This document shows positions 36,476-49,576 of a stretch of DNA of 64,000 nt, piece after piece. Made by a program: the position numbers and the translations under genes. Origin of the DNA: Sebastes aleutianus (taxonomy: Eukaryota > Chordata > Actinopteri > Perciformes > Sebastidae); contig CAKAKS010000062.1 in the NCBI GenBank assembly GCA_916700875.1, forward strand, positions 13,594,960 to 13,658,959, in the 5' to 3' direction. The notes under the pieces were generated by a model. That model made no database searches. It was not told where the DNA came from and was given only the letters and a program-made list of their open reading frames with translations. Position 1 is the stretch's first letter. Every line of letters starts with the position of its first letter.

Positions 36476-39400
36476 ATGGTGAAGAGGAAGAAGACGTCGC
36501 CTACTAGCGAAGAGCACGAAAATGGGTAAAATAATGTTTAAAATAAGCACTTTATTTAGAGGTCGACTGCGCCGAGAGGAGGTTTCGTTGTCGTTTCTGC
36601 AGGGCGCTAAACTGAAAAGCGCTCGCATTTCAATTTAGTTGAAATTCAACCTTAAATATTAGCCTTTTTGAGGCGAAAACACTCAATAAAACACCGCCGA
36701 CTCTTACTAAACTGTTCTGGTTGTTGAATATAATTGATCTCAAGACGTTTAATGCAAATATTGTGTGTTTGTTTTGTCGGGACTGGAGAGGGGATTTGAA
36801 ACAAACAGCGGCGGCCATGTTGAGAGACAGTGAACGTCGTCTCTTCAGAAGTTTAATTTTGCACACCGCTTTTGCTCCTTAATGTGACACATTTTGTTTT
36901 GACTGTGTTTGTTGGCAGCATGACGCTGGGCTCCAGGGAGGGGATCGGTGTCGATGGAGGGAGGAATCCGTCCAGAAAGCCCGACGAGGAGGAGGAGGAG
37001 AGCGGAGAGCAGGCGAGCGAGGAGCGCAGTACAAAGGAGGGAGACGACGGAGTGGAAAGTCTTAATCCATCAACAGCGGCTCTCAGCCCCGGTTCGGCTC
37101 CGGTTCTGCCCGCTTCTCCGCCGAACCGAGCCGGGCTTGGCTCGACCCAGCAGCTCCAGACCTCGGCGGAGTCCACCCCTCCGTGTCACGACCAGCATCA
37201 TTTTCTCCGATCAAGCGTTCGACCTCCGAGCAAGCGCATCCGGAAGGATTCAATCGGCTCCACCATCAATGGACACGGAGGAGCCAAATCTAAAGGTATA
37301 TGGATGTGATCAGCTCAGAGGAAAGTGTCTATAGGGGGTCTGCCCATCAGCTGGCACTGTGTTTACTTGTTTGTTTATCAGTGATGGCTACACTGATGCT
37401 GGTTCCGTTGTACTCTCTCTGGGTTGTACTCGGGGTAGATGTTTGGCTGCAAGTTGCAATACCATCCTGTGAACCATTTCTGTTAGAAGAAGACCAGGAC
37501 GTAAATTTAAATTAAGATCTGCCTATTTTCAGTCACAATTTCTTGGAAACTTGATGTTATGGCTTTCAAAACTGCAGGGCTGACTTGTCAAGTGAGTGTA
37601 GAAAATTATAAATTACAGGTTTAAGACTGAAGTGTTTCTGCATGGAAATGAGAGCAGCATTATTATAGATGGTTGCTTACACTTTTATTTTATTTTTATT
37701 TCTGTCAGAAAATATAAATTTGTGAATTAACTTTTTTTTGTGTCATGTCAAAATAGAATTATCCGTAAACGCTTATCCTATTCAGGGTTTGTGGGGGGCT
37801 GGAACTGATCCCAGCTGACATTGGGCGAAGGCGGAGTACACATGTCAGACACTGACATTGGTGAATTGAAATGAGTGTGTCCGAGCAAAAAAACGGGCTT
37901 TACTGACTTTTAAACAAACCAAAGGATTAGTCTCATCGATAACTGATCACATATAATGATAAACACTGAAGAAAGGCGAGGCAGTCGGTTGGGGTTAAAG
38001 GTATGGATGTGATCAGCTCAGAGGAAAGTGTCTCTAGGTGGGATTAGCAGGGGGGTCTGCCCTCAGCTGGCACTGTGTTTAGTGTTTGTTTATCAGTGAT
38101 GGCTACACTGATGCTGGTTCTGTTGTACTCTCTCTGGGCCACCGGCTGGGTTGTACTCTGGGTAGATGTTTGGCTGCTCGAGCTCAAGTTGCAATACCAT
38201 CCTGTGAACCATTTTTGTGGAAGCAGACCAGAACTTAAATTTAAATTAAGATCTGCCTATTTTCAGTCACAATTTTCTTGGAAACTTGACTTTAAAAACG
38301 CTGTCAAGTGAGTGTAGAAAAATATAAATCACAGGTTTGAGACTTGAAGCGTTTCTGCATGGAAATGAGAGCAGCATTATCATAGATGGTTGCTAACACT
38401 TTTATTTTATTTATTTTTTTTGTCAGCAAATAGAAAAAAGAGCAGTTATTTAATTGGTCATGTCAAAATAGAATTATCTGTAACCACTTATCCTATTCAG
38501 GGTTGCGAGGGGCTGGAGCTGATCCCAGCTGACAGTGGGTGAAGGCGGGGTACACATGTCAGACACTGCCGTTGGTGAATTGAAATGAGTGTATCCGAGC
38601 AAAAAACTAAAGGTAGAAGCTCTCAGGCTTTACTGACTTTTAAACAAACCGAAGGATTAGCCTCATCAATAACTGATCACATATAATGATAAACACTAAA
38701 GAAAGGCGAGGCAGTCGGTTGGGGCTAAAGGTATGGATGTGATCAGCTCAGAGGAAAGTGTCTCTAGGTGGGATTAGCAGGGGGTCTGCCTGCCCTCAAC
38801 TGGCACTGTGTTTACTTGTTTGTTTATCAGTGATGGCTACACTGATGCTGGTTCTGTTGTACTTTCTCTGGGCCACCGGCGGCAGGGTTGTACTCTGGGT
38901 AGATGTTTGGCTGCTCCAGCCCAAGTTGCAATACCATCCTGTGAACCATTTTCTGTGGCAGCAGACCAGAACTTAAATTTAAATTAAGATCTGCCTATTT
39001 TTTTGTCACAATTTCTTGGAAACTTGATGTTATGGCTTTAAAAACGCAGGGCTGACTGTCAAGTGAGTGTAGAAAAATATAAATCACAGGTTTAAGACTG
39101 AAGTGTTTCTGCATGGAAATGAGAGCAACATTATTATAGATGGTTGCTTAAACTTTTATTATTTATTTTTTGTCAGCAAAGAGAAAAAAAGAGCAGGATG
39201 ACCAATTATTTAATTGATCCACTGATCCAATCAATTTGTGAATTAACTTTTTTTTGTGTTATGTCAAAATAGAATTATCTGTAACTGCTTATCCTATTCA
39301 GGCTTGCAGGGGGGGCTGGAGCTGATCCCAGCTGACATTGGGTGAAGGCAGGGTACACCCTGGACAGGTCGCCAGACTATCACAGGGCTGACACATAGAG

Positions 39401-42400
39401 ACAGATAACCATTCACACTTACGGGCAATTTAGAGTCAACAATTAACCTAACCTACATGTTTTTGGACTGTGGGAGGAAACCGGAGAACCCGAAGAAAAC
39501 CCACGTTAACACAGGGAGAACATGCAAACTCCACACAGAAGGGCCCCAAGCCGGGTTTGAACCTGCAACCAAAATAAAATAAAAAAAGAGAATTATCCAT
39601 GCATGTCACCACAAACAATAGTGATGCAACAAACAACTAAAAAATGCCATAGTGAAGCATTGTCATTTTAGCAAATGTCAGACACAGAATTGAAACAAGA
39701 GTGTGTCCGAGCAAAAAACTAAAGCTAGAGGCTCTCGGGCTTTACTGACTTTTAAACAAACCGAAGGATTAGCCTCATCGATAACTGATCACATATAATG
39801 ATAAACACTAAAGAAAGGCGAGGCAGTCGGGTGGGGCAGGTGTGTTTGAAACTTGAAACAGGGTGACCTTATTGCCCTCCATAATGTCATCGATCCACTG
39901 ATCCAATCAATTTGTGAATTAACATTTTTTTGTGTCATGTCAAAATCAAATTAATAAAAGACATGTTTGTACAATTTACCCATGCATGTCACCACAAACA
40001 AAGCTAGAGATAATTTAAGGCTCTCAGGCTTTACTGCCTTTTAAACACATTACAGATAACTGATCACATATAATGATAAACACTGAAGAAAGTGGAGGCA
40101 GTCGGGTGGGGCAAGTGTGTTTGAAACTTACAGCTACTGAGGTGGTTTCTGTCAATTTAAAAGCCTGTTATTTAACACCAACAACCAGAAACCTGCCTCT
40201 TCTAGGGCTGACCCGAATGCCTCGACCGTTGCCGTGGTAATCAACCTCCAAATCAGTTTTGAAATGCTTTTATATTTATATATAAGTATGTAATAATAAT
40301 GTATAAATCCCCAAATAGCCCATGAAATAATGAATAATCCCTCAACATTATTCATATTCAACATGAATTATTATTAGTTGTTCTCAGGCGGATATCGCTG
40401 TTTGTTGTGTGTAGAGGTGCGTGTGTGTACAGTAGCGCGGCACTGAAACTGGGGAGATGGAGACAGACAGAAGAACGTGTCAGCCTGCTGCGTCGCGCCA
40501 TGAAGCTTCAAATACCTTCGAATATTTCTCACCAAAGCCTCGAAGGCCAAAGACTGGTATTCGAGACAGCCCTAGCATCTTCCCTACTCAAGGATTTTGT
40601 TTTTTTCTCACAGATATAAGGAAGAATTATTATTATACTAACTTGTTTCAGTGTATATAATTATGCTGCTCTGTAATGACAGTATGTCCGTTTTTTTCTT
40701 CCTTAAAAAATGACTTTATAAATGAATTGGACTCGGACCAGACAGAACATTTACAGTACATTGATGAGTTGGTGTGCTCTGACAGGTATGACTGGTGGAT
40801 TTCTTTTGTTGTTTTTGTAAAGAGAGAGACAGTGAATAATAAGCCTTACTTATTTTAACGTGATGCTATATTGGTGCACATCTATTTTGGAAGAGACACA
40901 TCTAGGTTAGAGCCTTATGACCCACACAGAGATTTGTATTTGTAAATGAACTCCCATTTTGGCGGAAACTCTACATTTGCCTTAAAATAGAGCAGTGCTG
41001 CAACAGCTACTGCCTCTGTGCTTCTCTTTTCTAATGCCTCTGGCATTGTGCTCTGCGCCGGAGTAAACGCAGCTATTGGAGCCCCATCAGAAGTTGGTTT
41101 TGGACCCGTGTGCTGTGGATCTGGCCGTGGGGACTGATTGCTTTTCCTGCCTCCCTGCCAGAGCTGAACCACAGAGGGGGAAGCTCTGCAGGTTGTGCAG
41201 TGTAACGGCAGTGGGTGGCTGTGCATGTATTTTAACATCTCCCAAACCAACTACAATTGTGTTATTCTTTCCGTGCCATACAAAACAACCCAGGATGTCA
41301 ACCAAAACATTTGCCTCAATGCTCACATGTTTTTACTCTGATATCGAAGTTGTTTTTACTCTGAATGTTTCATGACTGATGGATTTGTGGGCTCCTGTCT
41401 CTGTGTAACACAGGGGCGGAGAATGGCTCTTCCTCCCAGGGGACAGTGGGACAGTCGGGGCCTGTGGCCGGCTCCACGGGGGGAGTGTCGAAGGCCTCCA
41501 AGGGCCAAGGGTCTGCTGAGAAGGAGGAGCAAGCTGGCAACCAGAAGAGGGCCCGTCGGCAGTGGGAGTCCTGGAGCACGGAGGACAAAAACAGCTTCTT
41601 TGAGGGGCTCTACGAGGTAAAGGGCAGAACCAAATACGTTACGCTTTCAAGTGTTGACATTTATTATTGACATCTTATACTCATCTCTAACTACTATGGT
41701 CTCCAGCATGGGAAGGATTTCGAGGCTATCCAGAACAACATCGCGATGAAGTACAAGAAAAGAGGCAAGCCGGCCAACATGGTGAAGAACAAGGAGCAGG
41801 TCCGCCACTTTTACTACCGGACGTGGCACAAGATCTCCAAACACATTGACTTTGCCAATGGTGAGCTACCCTTTATTTTTGTCACCCAAAAACAGGTGGG
41901 ACCTTACTGAGTCTCAGTAAAAGTTGGAGGGTAGAACAATATTTATATCTTAGAGTTGGAGCTCCACATATTACCGTCGTGTCCATTAGAAAATAGAAAA
42001 GTTAACATGGCAGTCGTATGTGTCCGAGGGTTGAAAGGGGCTTTAGCTCATATTATTCACTCCGTACGTCATGACGGGAAGACACATTTCTTTCTTTCTA
42101 GTCATATCCAGGTTCATGTTTTTTCACTAATCCCCACACTGTTGTTTATATAGCATTTAGTTAGGCAGGCAGACTGAGCCCCTCTCCACTACAAAAGGCC
42201 CCCAGTGTCACTGTCGTGTTATCTTTATGTTGCATACACATGCCTCCTGCGTTGCTGTCGTTGTGACTTGTGCCACCTTTCCTTCCCAGCGTACTCCAGA
42301 GTGCTGAAGAAATCCTCTCAAGAACTGTACGGCCTCATCTGCTACGCCGAGCTCCGCAAAAAAATCGGAGGGTGTAAGTGAAGACATTGTTTGAATGCAT

Positions 42401-45400
42401 GCCTTTTTTTAAAGTTGTTCTGTGTGTTAGTTTTGGGACACGAGGGATGTGATTAAGCGCTGAACCCTCCCAGTCATGGGGGGACGGCTGCTCCTGAGGG
42501 ACGATGTCGTAAACAGCTCTGTGTTTTGTCTTTGACAGTAATGGATGATAAGAACGTGTCAAAGCTGAACGAACTAATCCAGCAAGGGTAAGTCGGTAGT
42601 GAAATTGAAACAAATGCATGACCCACTCACACTGTTTTCAGTTTTTATGTTAAATAAAACAGGTTGTGTTTACATGCACACATCTGAGATTGTCAAGTAT
42701 GCATTTTTTTATTTTTAAGCACTATATCACATCTGCAAAAAACACAGATACGCTTACACCCTCAATATGAGGTCATGATGAAATATAATACAAGACATTT
42801 TATCCTAAGTAGACCACCAACATCACTGACTAATACTTGAAGGACAGTTTTCAAAATATTAGGATATGGTATAATATTACTTACTGCATGGTTATGGTGT
42901 TATTAAATGTTTTTTTATTTTATTTTGTTTGCTACTTGTGCAGTTATTCAGCTAATTCTGTGACGTTTATGTGATCCAGAAACCTTAACATTAAAGATTT
43001 CACTGCTGTTCTGTGTGTTCAACCAGGGCCACCACCGTGCGCTCCAAAGGGAGGAACCTGCGAATCAAAGCACCCATGTGCCGAGCTCTGAAGAAACTTT
43101 GTGACCCAGATGGTGAGCGTGCGACGCACAGACAGACACCCAACACACACACTATACACGCAAAGTAAACAAACATCAGTGCTGAAAATCCAAACCGTGG
43201 CGATGATGAGGCACAGGGTCTGTGGGGGCGGGGTTTTGGCAATAACAATGGCAGCGTGTGGGCTAGTGGCGTTTCCATGGTAACTCCGTGGGAGCACAGT
43301 GAGGAGGACGAGCGAGAGGAGGGAGATGACTGGTCCGACCGACTGGCATCTTCCCCTCTGTTTATTAATAACAGACACTCGCCAAACTTAGAGAAAACCA
43401 ATGATGAAAAACTAGAATCCCACTGTGCATCTGAAGTCTTTCTCATGTAATCAGTGGTTATTTTCAGTGTTTTGCAAAAAAAAAATCTTGGCAAAGAGCT
43501 TCGTCGTGGTTCCTTTCCGTTTCCTCTTCAGTACCACTGAGTTTGGCTACTGTGTTTTTGTTGCCTGCTAATCCATTAAGCATGAAAGTGTGCAAGAGAG
43601 CTGTATTGTATTTTTGTGGCTCTTTAGGTTCAGTATTTTGTTGTGCAGTTCTGCGAAGTTTTATGACTTCATACTTAATAAATCCCTCTGACTGGACGCC
43701 GGCTCTCGCTCTTTGTTGGTGTTTCTCATTCAATCTCACTGTGTCTTTGTGTCCCTGCAGGAGTGAGCGACGAGGAGGACCAGAAGCCGGTGCGTCTGCC
43801 CCTGAAGGTGGCAGTGGAGCTCCAACCACGCAGTAACCACTCCTGGTCCCGCGTTCAGAGTCTAGCCCACAACCCTCGCCTCAGGTCAGGATATGCCCGT
43901 TAACTAAAGTCTGAGAGGAAGTTAATTACCAACAAACACAGCGATATCATGATTGTATAAAATCCATAAACATTTAGTAAATTTTTCTTGTTTGTTATTG
44001 TCAAATCGTAGTTTTCAGGATAAATTTGCCAAAAGCACAGCTTAAAACCGCAATGCCTTTTGGCAAATGAATGTCAGTTTTTAGATGTCGCTGTTTGCAT
44101 GAATGCATCATCAAGTAGTTTTGAACTGAAGCCCCACACATATCATAAATCCTAAGTATATATGTATAGTATATTTTTAGTTGCCCGGGTTGAAAGTGAA
44201 TCTTTATTCTCATTTGTGTATAAGTTTATGTTAGGAGCATAAAAACTAAATCACCCAGCCCAGTGCTGTTCTGCACCATGTCACCACGGCAGCTTGTAAA
44301 ATCAACAACTATCTTTTTGTTGTCTTCTCCAACTCAGGATGGTGGTGGAGCTCCACAGGAAAGTCTCCAGCCTCATTGAGTATCTGAAACAGAAGTGGGC
44401 GTACCACGACCAGCGGATTGTATCCTTTAAAACATCATATGGTTTGCAACTTTGTAGAGCAGAAAAAACATTTGTGTACAGTAAACATGCCTATTTCTGT
44501 CAGTTGTGTCAGAGTCCTTGACACTGACACTTCAGCTCAAGAGTCTGATGGAGAGGGAGGCCCTGGAGCGGGGCCAGTCCGGCTCAGCCTCTCCCAGCAA
44601 ATCCCAGCAGGAGGAGCTCTTTCTTTTCCCCGCTGAGAGCAGCACTTTGACCACGCTGCCTGGTGTGGCACGCGTCGTTCACTCCAAGGCCTCCTGCACT
44701 GTACACTGGCTGGAAAGTGGCAAGAACCGGCCCAACGCTAAGGAATTGCCAGCTGCCCAGATTCTGGGTATTCACACGGCTCCACCACTTCGGACTGGCA
44801 CTAAATCTGGACGGGGAGGCGCCGCTGCTGGTGGCACTTCAGTGACTGTATTGGGTGATAGTCGACGGACTGAACCCCTTAACCCTGAGCCTTCACAAGA
44901 CTGTTCTACAAAGGTAGAAGAGAAGAGACCTCTGTCGGTTTCTATCCCTGCTTCCTCTCAGCAGACTGTGGCTCCTAGGGAAGAGGGAACTGGGATGGGA
45001 CCCTCTGATGGGGGAAAGACCTGTACTGGTGTGGAGGCCAGTAGTAGTTTAACAGTGACCAAAAGCATGGAGAGGTTGTGTAGTGGTACAGAAAGCTCAT
45101 CGGAGCAGTGCAATGAGGAGCAGAACACCAGCACCTCTTCCCCAGAGGCTAACCAGACTCCTCCAGCCAAACCTCCAGTGAGCGGCTCAGAGGAGGGGAT
45201 GTCGCAGGGCTCAGCACTGGCAGGCAAAGAACGGGCTGTCGAGCAGATCCGAGGGGAGGGCTGGAGTGCCCGTGACGCAGAGAACGTCACCCTGGCTGAG
45301 CTCTACCTGATGTTTGGCAAGCCTGGCAAGCTGCAGCTGGAGTACGAGTGGCAGCCAATCGCGGTTCCTTTCCTCAACCAAGAAGACGGACAAGCCTTGG

Positions 45401-48400
45401 CACAGCTCAAGCCCAACAGGACACAGCGCGTTTTACGCTGCCTGCTCAAGCTGGTCGCCACTGAGGTCAATCCTAAACCTTTGGTAGGGATTAACTGCTA
45501 CTTCTCACAATATTGTTGCTGGTTGCCAGATTTTATCTTGTATTTGTGAACAAAACTTTTGAACATCATGATTATTTGTGCAGACTTGTTGCAAATTAGA
45601 AGTTTAACAGTCGAACATGGGCAAATGATTGAAAACTTTTTAATATGAAACAAATTTAGCACTGGGAATGCGTTGTGAATTGTTGTTGTTGCTGTGCCAC
45701 CTTTTAAACACTAGTGAAAGCATTACTTAGAAATGTACATGTAGAGCAGCAGATGGTGTCAATAATGTGTCTTCTCCTCCAGGCTCCAGAGCTGTGCTCC
45801 ACAGCTCCATCGCCACTCAAGACCCATCAAGAGGAGCAAAACCAGGCCCTCACACCTCCGGGGAAGGGTCCCATAGCAGGTGTTCGCAGCCCCAACTGTG
45901 GCCGGCAGCAGGCCTCTGTCCGAGGGGCCCGGTTACACCTGCCAGCTGCTGGAGTCCCAGGTATTTATGGGTCTCTCTCGCATATTCTAATGCCACTACT
46001 ACAGGCACTAAATGTGAAGTCAACTTCGGTGTAGCTGCTTCCCTGTCAAGACTGTAACTGCGGTCTTTAGCGCAGTAGTACTTTGAATACTTATGTGTAC
46101 TTTGTGTACTGTATTTCCAAGTATTGTTAGAAAACCCCAGTACAAACTAGCTGTTCCACAAACAAAAGAATCACTAAATGCTGTTCAATGGTTTTATACG
46201 TTATTCTTAAATATTCGGCCCTCCTCACATGGCGTATCTTATTGTTCCTCCCCTGTTCAGGTGGACGCAACCTCCCCCGCTCTCTGCTGGGGTCGACGGC
46301 GGGCAGCGAAGCAGAAAGCAGCGTGTTTGCAGTGCCCACCACGCTGCCCCCCAACAGCTCGCGGCACAACCGAATGTTTTCCCCCAACAAGGAAGCAGAG
46401 CTCGCCCTCAAACAGCAGCTCGACTCTATCAGTGTAAGACGGAGCAATGCGGTATTTCTTACACCAATTGTACAAAGACTAAATTGGTATATCGTCCACA
46501 CGTACAGATGTTAATATGCTGTTTTTTTTTACAGATGCAGTCCGATCTTTTCCTTGCAAGACAAAGAAAACCTCGAAACAGACAACTACGGAAACCACTT
46601 GTAGTTCAGGTAAGAGAAGAACAGAAAGATATTTTACTTTATCTATTCTGTAGTATCGTAATGAACAGCAACACGTCTCTGTAGCTTTGCCCAGCAATAT
46701 GAACTGTCCTTTTGTAGTGCCTTGAACACAAATTCTGCCCATTGTAAAGCTGTGATAAAGAATATGGAGGAAACATAGTTCCTACAGCTGTTGAACATGT
46801 AGCATAAAACGTCACGGCTAAAAGAAAATGTAAATGTTCAGCTTGAGTAAGAAATGACGTAAAAAACTTGAGTCTGTAACATGTACAAACTCCACATAGT
46901 CGACCATGATAGGGTTTGGGTTGGGATGGAGTTAAACGCAACCTTATAGGGTTAGGAATTGGTTGAATACTTGTACTTTAAATGTCTTTTTCTAGCGCTT
47001 GTGTGTGCATTTAGTTCAGTTACTTACTGTCTTACTATCCACAGAGAACACTCCTACCCCGAACTACAGGAGATACTCCTCAGCACGTCTGCTCCTTCTC
47101 CATCCTCTCCAACTCCTCTGCCACAGGTAGTCCTCAGACATCAGGATCCCACAGATAGAAATGTTTAAAAGATTGTACTGTTACTTTTACGTCATACTTG
47201 CGTTGTTGAAAGTAAGTCCTTGAATAGGCTTATTTATGTGCAACTGTTGGTGATATACTCAGCTAATGGGCTCTTTGTACATAACTACATGTGTCATTTC
47301 TCGTTTTCGACAACAACTCTCTGCTAATCTCTCGCTCTCTCACTTCCTGTTTCTTCCCTCAGGAACTGGATCTTTCCGGCCAATCCACGCTCGCCTTACT
47401 CCTTCCTCCCGCCCCCTCCTGTCCAAAGCGTCCCCTGCAGCGTCCAGCTCTGCAACGTCCAGCCAGCTCTCCAGTATGTACCGCTTTCATTATTTCATCA
47501 ATATCTGTTTTATTAAAAATTTGTTAAATTCTACATGGAGTATAATTTATGTTATACTGTTGAAGTTTGAGTATTTAAACTCTTCTTGTCTTCAGTAAAA
47601 AAAAAATTAAAAAATAGCATTAGCACGTATTCTCTTTTAATTGGCTTTTAAACACACATTTTATGACATGGCTCCTTCACTAAATGGGCTCAGCAGCAAC
47701 CAAAACAGAGAATCTGCATTTCATCAATTGTACGACGTGTATGGTGTTGTTTTGCGAGCTGCCATTTAAAAAAAATCTGGGTCAAGTGAATTAAATATTG
47801 CGGCTGCTATTGACGGCAACTTGGCTATTTAAAAATCGCTGATTTGTGCAGGATATCCTGTGTTGCGCTAGTGACGATTCTCTTTGACCAATCAGTGGTC
47901 TGCAGTGTTTTAATTCCACCTTCTAATATCGGCTCAGCTCGCTTGGAACCTCGACCGAGTTGGTACCAAGAATGGAGTTCTTCTATTGGTACCATCCAAA
48001 CCTTTTACTGATGTAAACGCAAAAAATAACTGTTCTAAATAATGTGTAACGAACTGAACTGGATTGTTGGTGGAAGTATTTTAAATCAAGCTTTTGTAAA
48101 ATTAAGTTATTTATTTATTTTTGTGCAAGATTCTCTGGATTTTTTATCCAGAATCGAGTTCCAGTTTCAAAGTATATGAACATGATTGAGATCTTTCCTC
48201 CCACATGATCTGACAGTCAATCTGGTTCTGAACAAATACTCTTTTGTGCAGTAAAAAGACAAAAAGAACATTCTTCCAGCTCCCATCTGCTACTCTCTGT
48301 CATGCTTTCAATTTTTATATTCAGATTGTTGTTGAGTTTAATTGCTGAAGTTACATTTTGTTTTATCCATCATCACATGCTCAGTTACTGTTGATACTTA

Positions 48401-49544
48401 TATCAGGTATGTGCTGATGTGACAAATCCCCTGTGTTTCTAAACTGTTAATACTCTTTCAGGTGCCATTGACCTGGCAGCTAAGACTGCAGGTATCATCC
48501 CTGGCAGTCCCCGTCGGGAGCTGAATTCTCCCGCTGTCGATAACAACACCCTGCTCGCCACCACACCCATCGATGATGCTGAACCAGACTCTCAACTCCT
48601 CCAGCACAACGTCCCAGAGGTCAGCAGCACACACTGATCCAAACTGGGAGCTTTGCTTCACTTGGCGTCTACACATAACCTTCCTCTTTGGTTTCATTTC
48701 TCCTCACCTCCACATTTATGCTAAATGGCTACTGAATATCTGAGGTTTAACATGAATGCAGGTCACGTCTCGGTAGAATATACTGTAATAACCTAAAGGG
48801 CGGTGGTGTGGTGAAGCATGATGGAACTACTTTACTGTGAAGGTGAAGTGGGACTCCATTGGGCAATGCCACAGTAAAGTACTGCTTGTGGCCCTAGAAG
48901 AATAAGATGATGGCTGACTGCAGTTATTAGTGCAAGAAACAATAAGGTACTTATGTTGAGTTGGGACCCACAAGAGCAAAAAGCCATGTTTTTGTTGTTT
49001 TCTGAAGAAAAATGTCCCGTCATTCTATCCGAGCCTGGCCAGCTGCTCTGAAAACTCATCTGTTGAGGAAATAAAACCGTAGAAAATCAAACAAAGCAGC
49101 TCCAAATGAAGTGCTCTCCTTGTTCTTTTCACAGAATGGTCAGCCTCCACCGTCTCCTGGAGTGACCGGCGGCGGGGACTCCCTCCTCTCTCCACCCAGC
49201 GTAGCCTCGCTCCTGGACATCTCTCTCCCCGGCCCCCCCGAAGAGGCTCTAGCCCCCGGGGAAACTCAGACGCACATCAGCGACTCCATCATTGAGCTCG
49301 CCATCAACTCTGCCCACTACGGTGTGTTTCTACCCTACATGCTGACATTTACATAGAAAACCTAAAGTGGAGTGTATTTATTTCTTTTTAAATTGCAAAT
49401 TGCAGCATTAAATTAAAATGTTTATACTGGAGTGTCGTTTGTTTATTGAGATGAAACGGGTCGTAAAAATTTGCAATCCACATCAACAGGGTTTGTGTTC
49501 TTATGAGAGTTTGTGTTGCATGTTAAGACAGTTTAAATACTTGA

Positions 49545-49576
<32 letters not shown>

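Noticed and set aside
37300..38980. Related open frames of 71-78 residues repeated three times in cramp1 intron 2
   Set aside because: They recur only because the 0.7-kb array repeats the same bases; reading frames and ends differ between units, so no peptide family is implied.
43000..43494. 164-residue minus-strand open frame
   Set aside because: Lies antisense across a cramp1 exon and intron; no domain or conserved motif.
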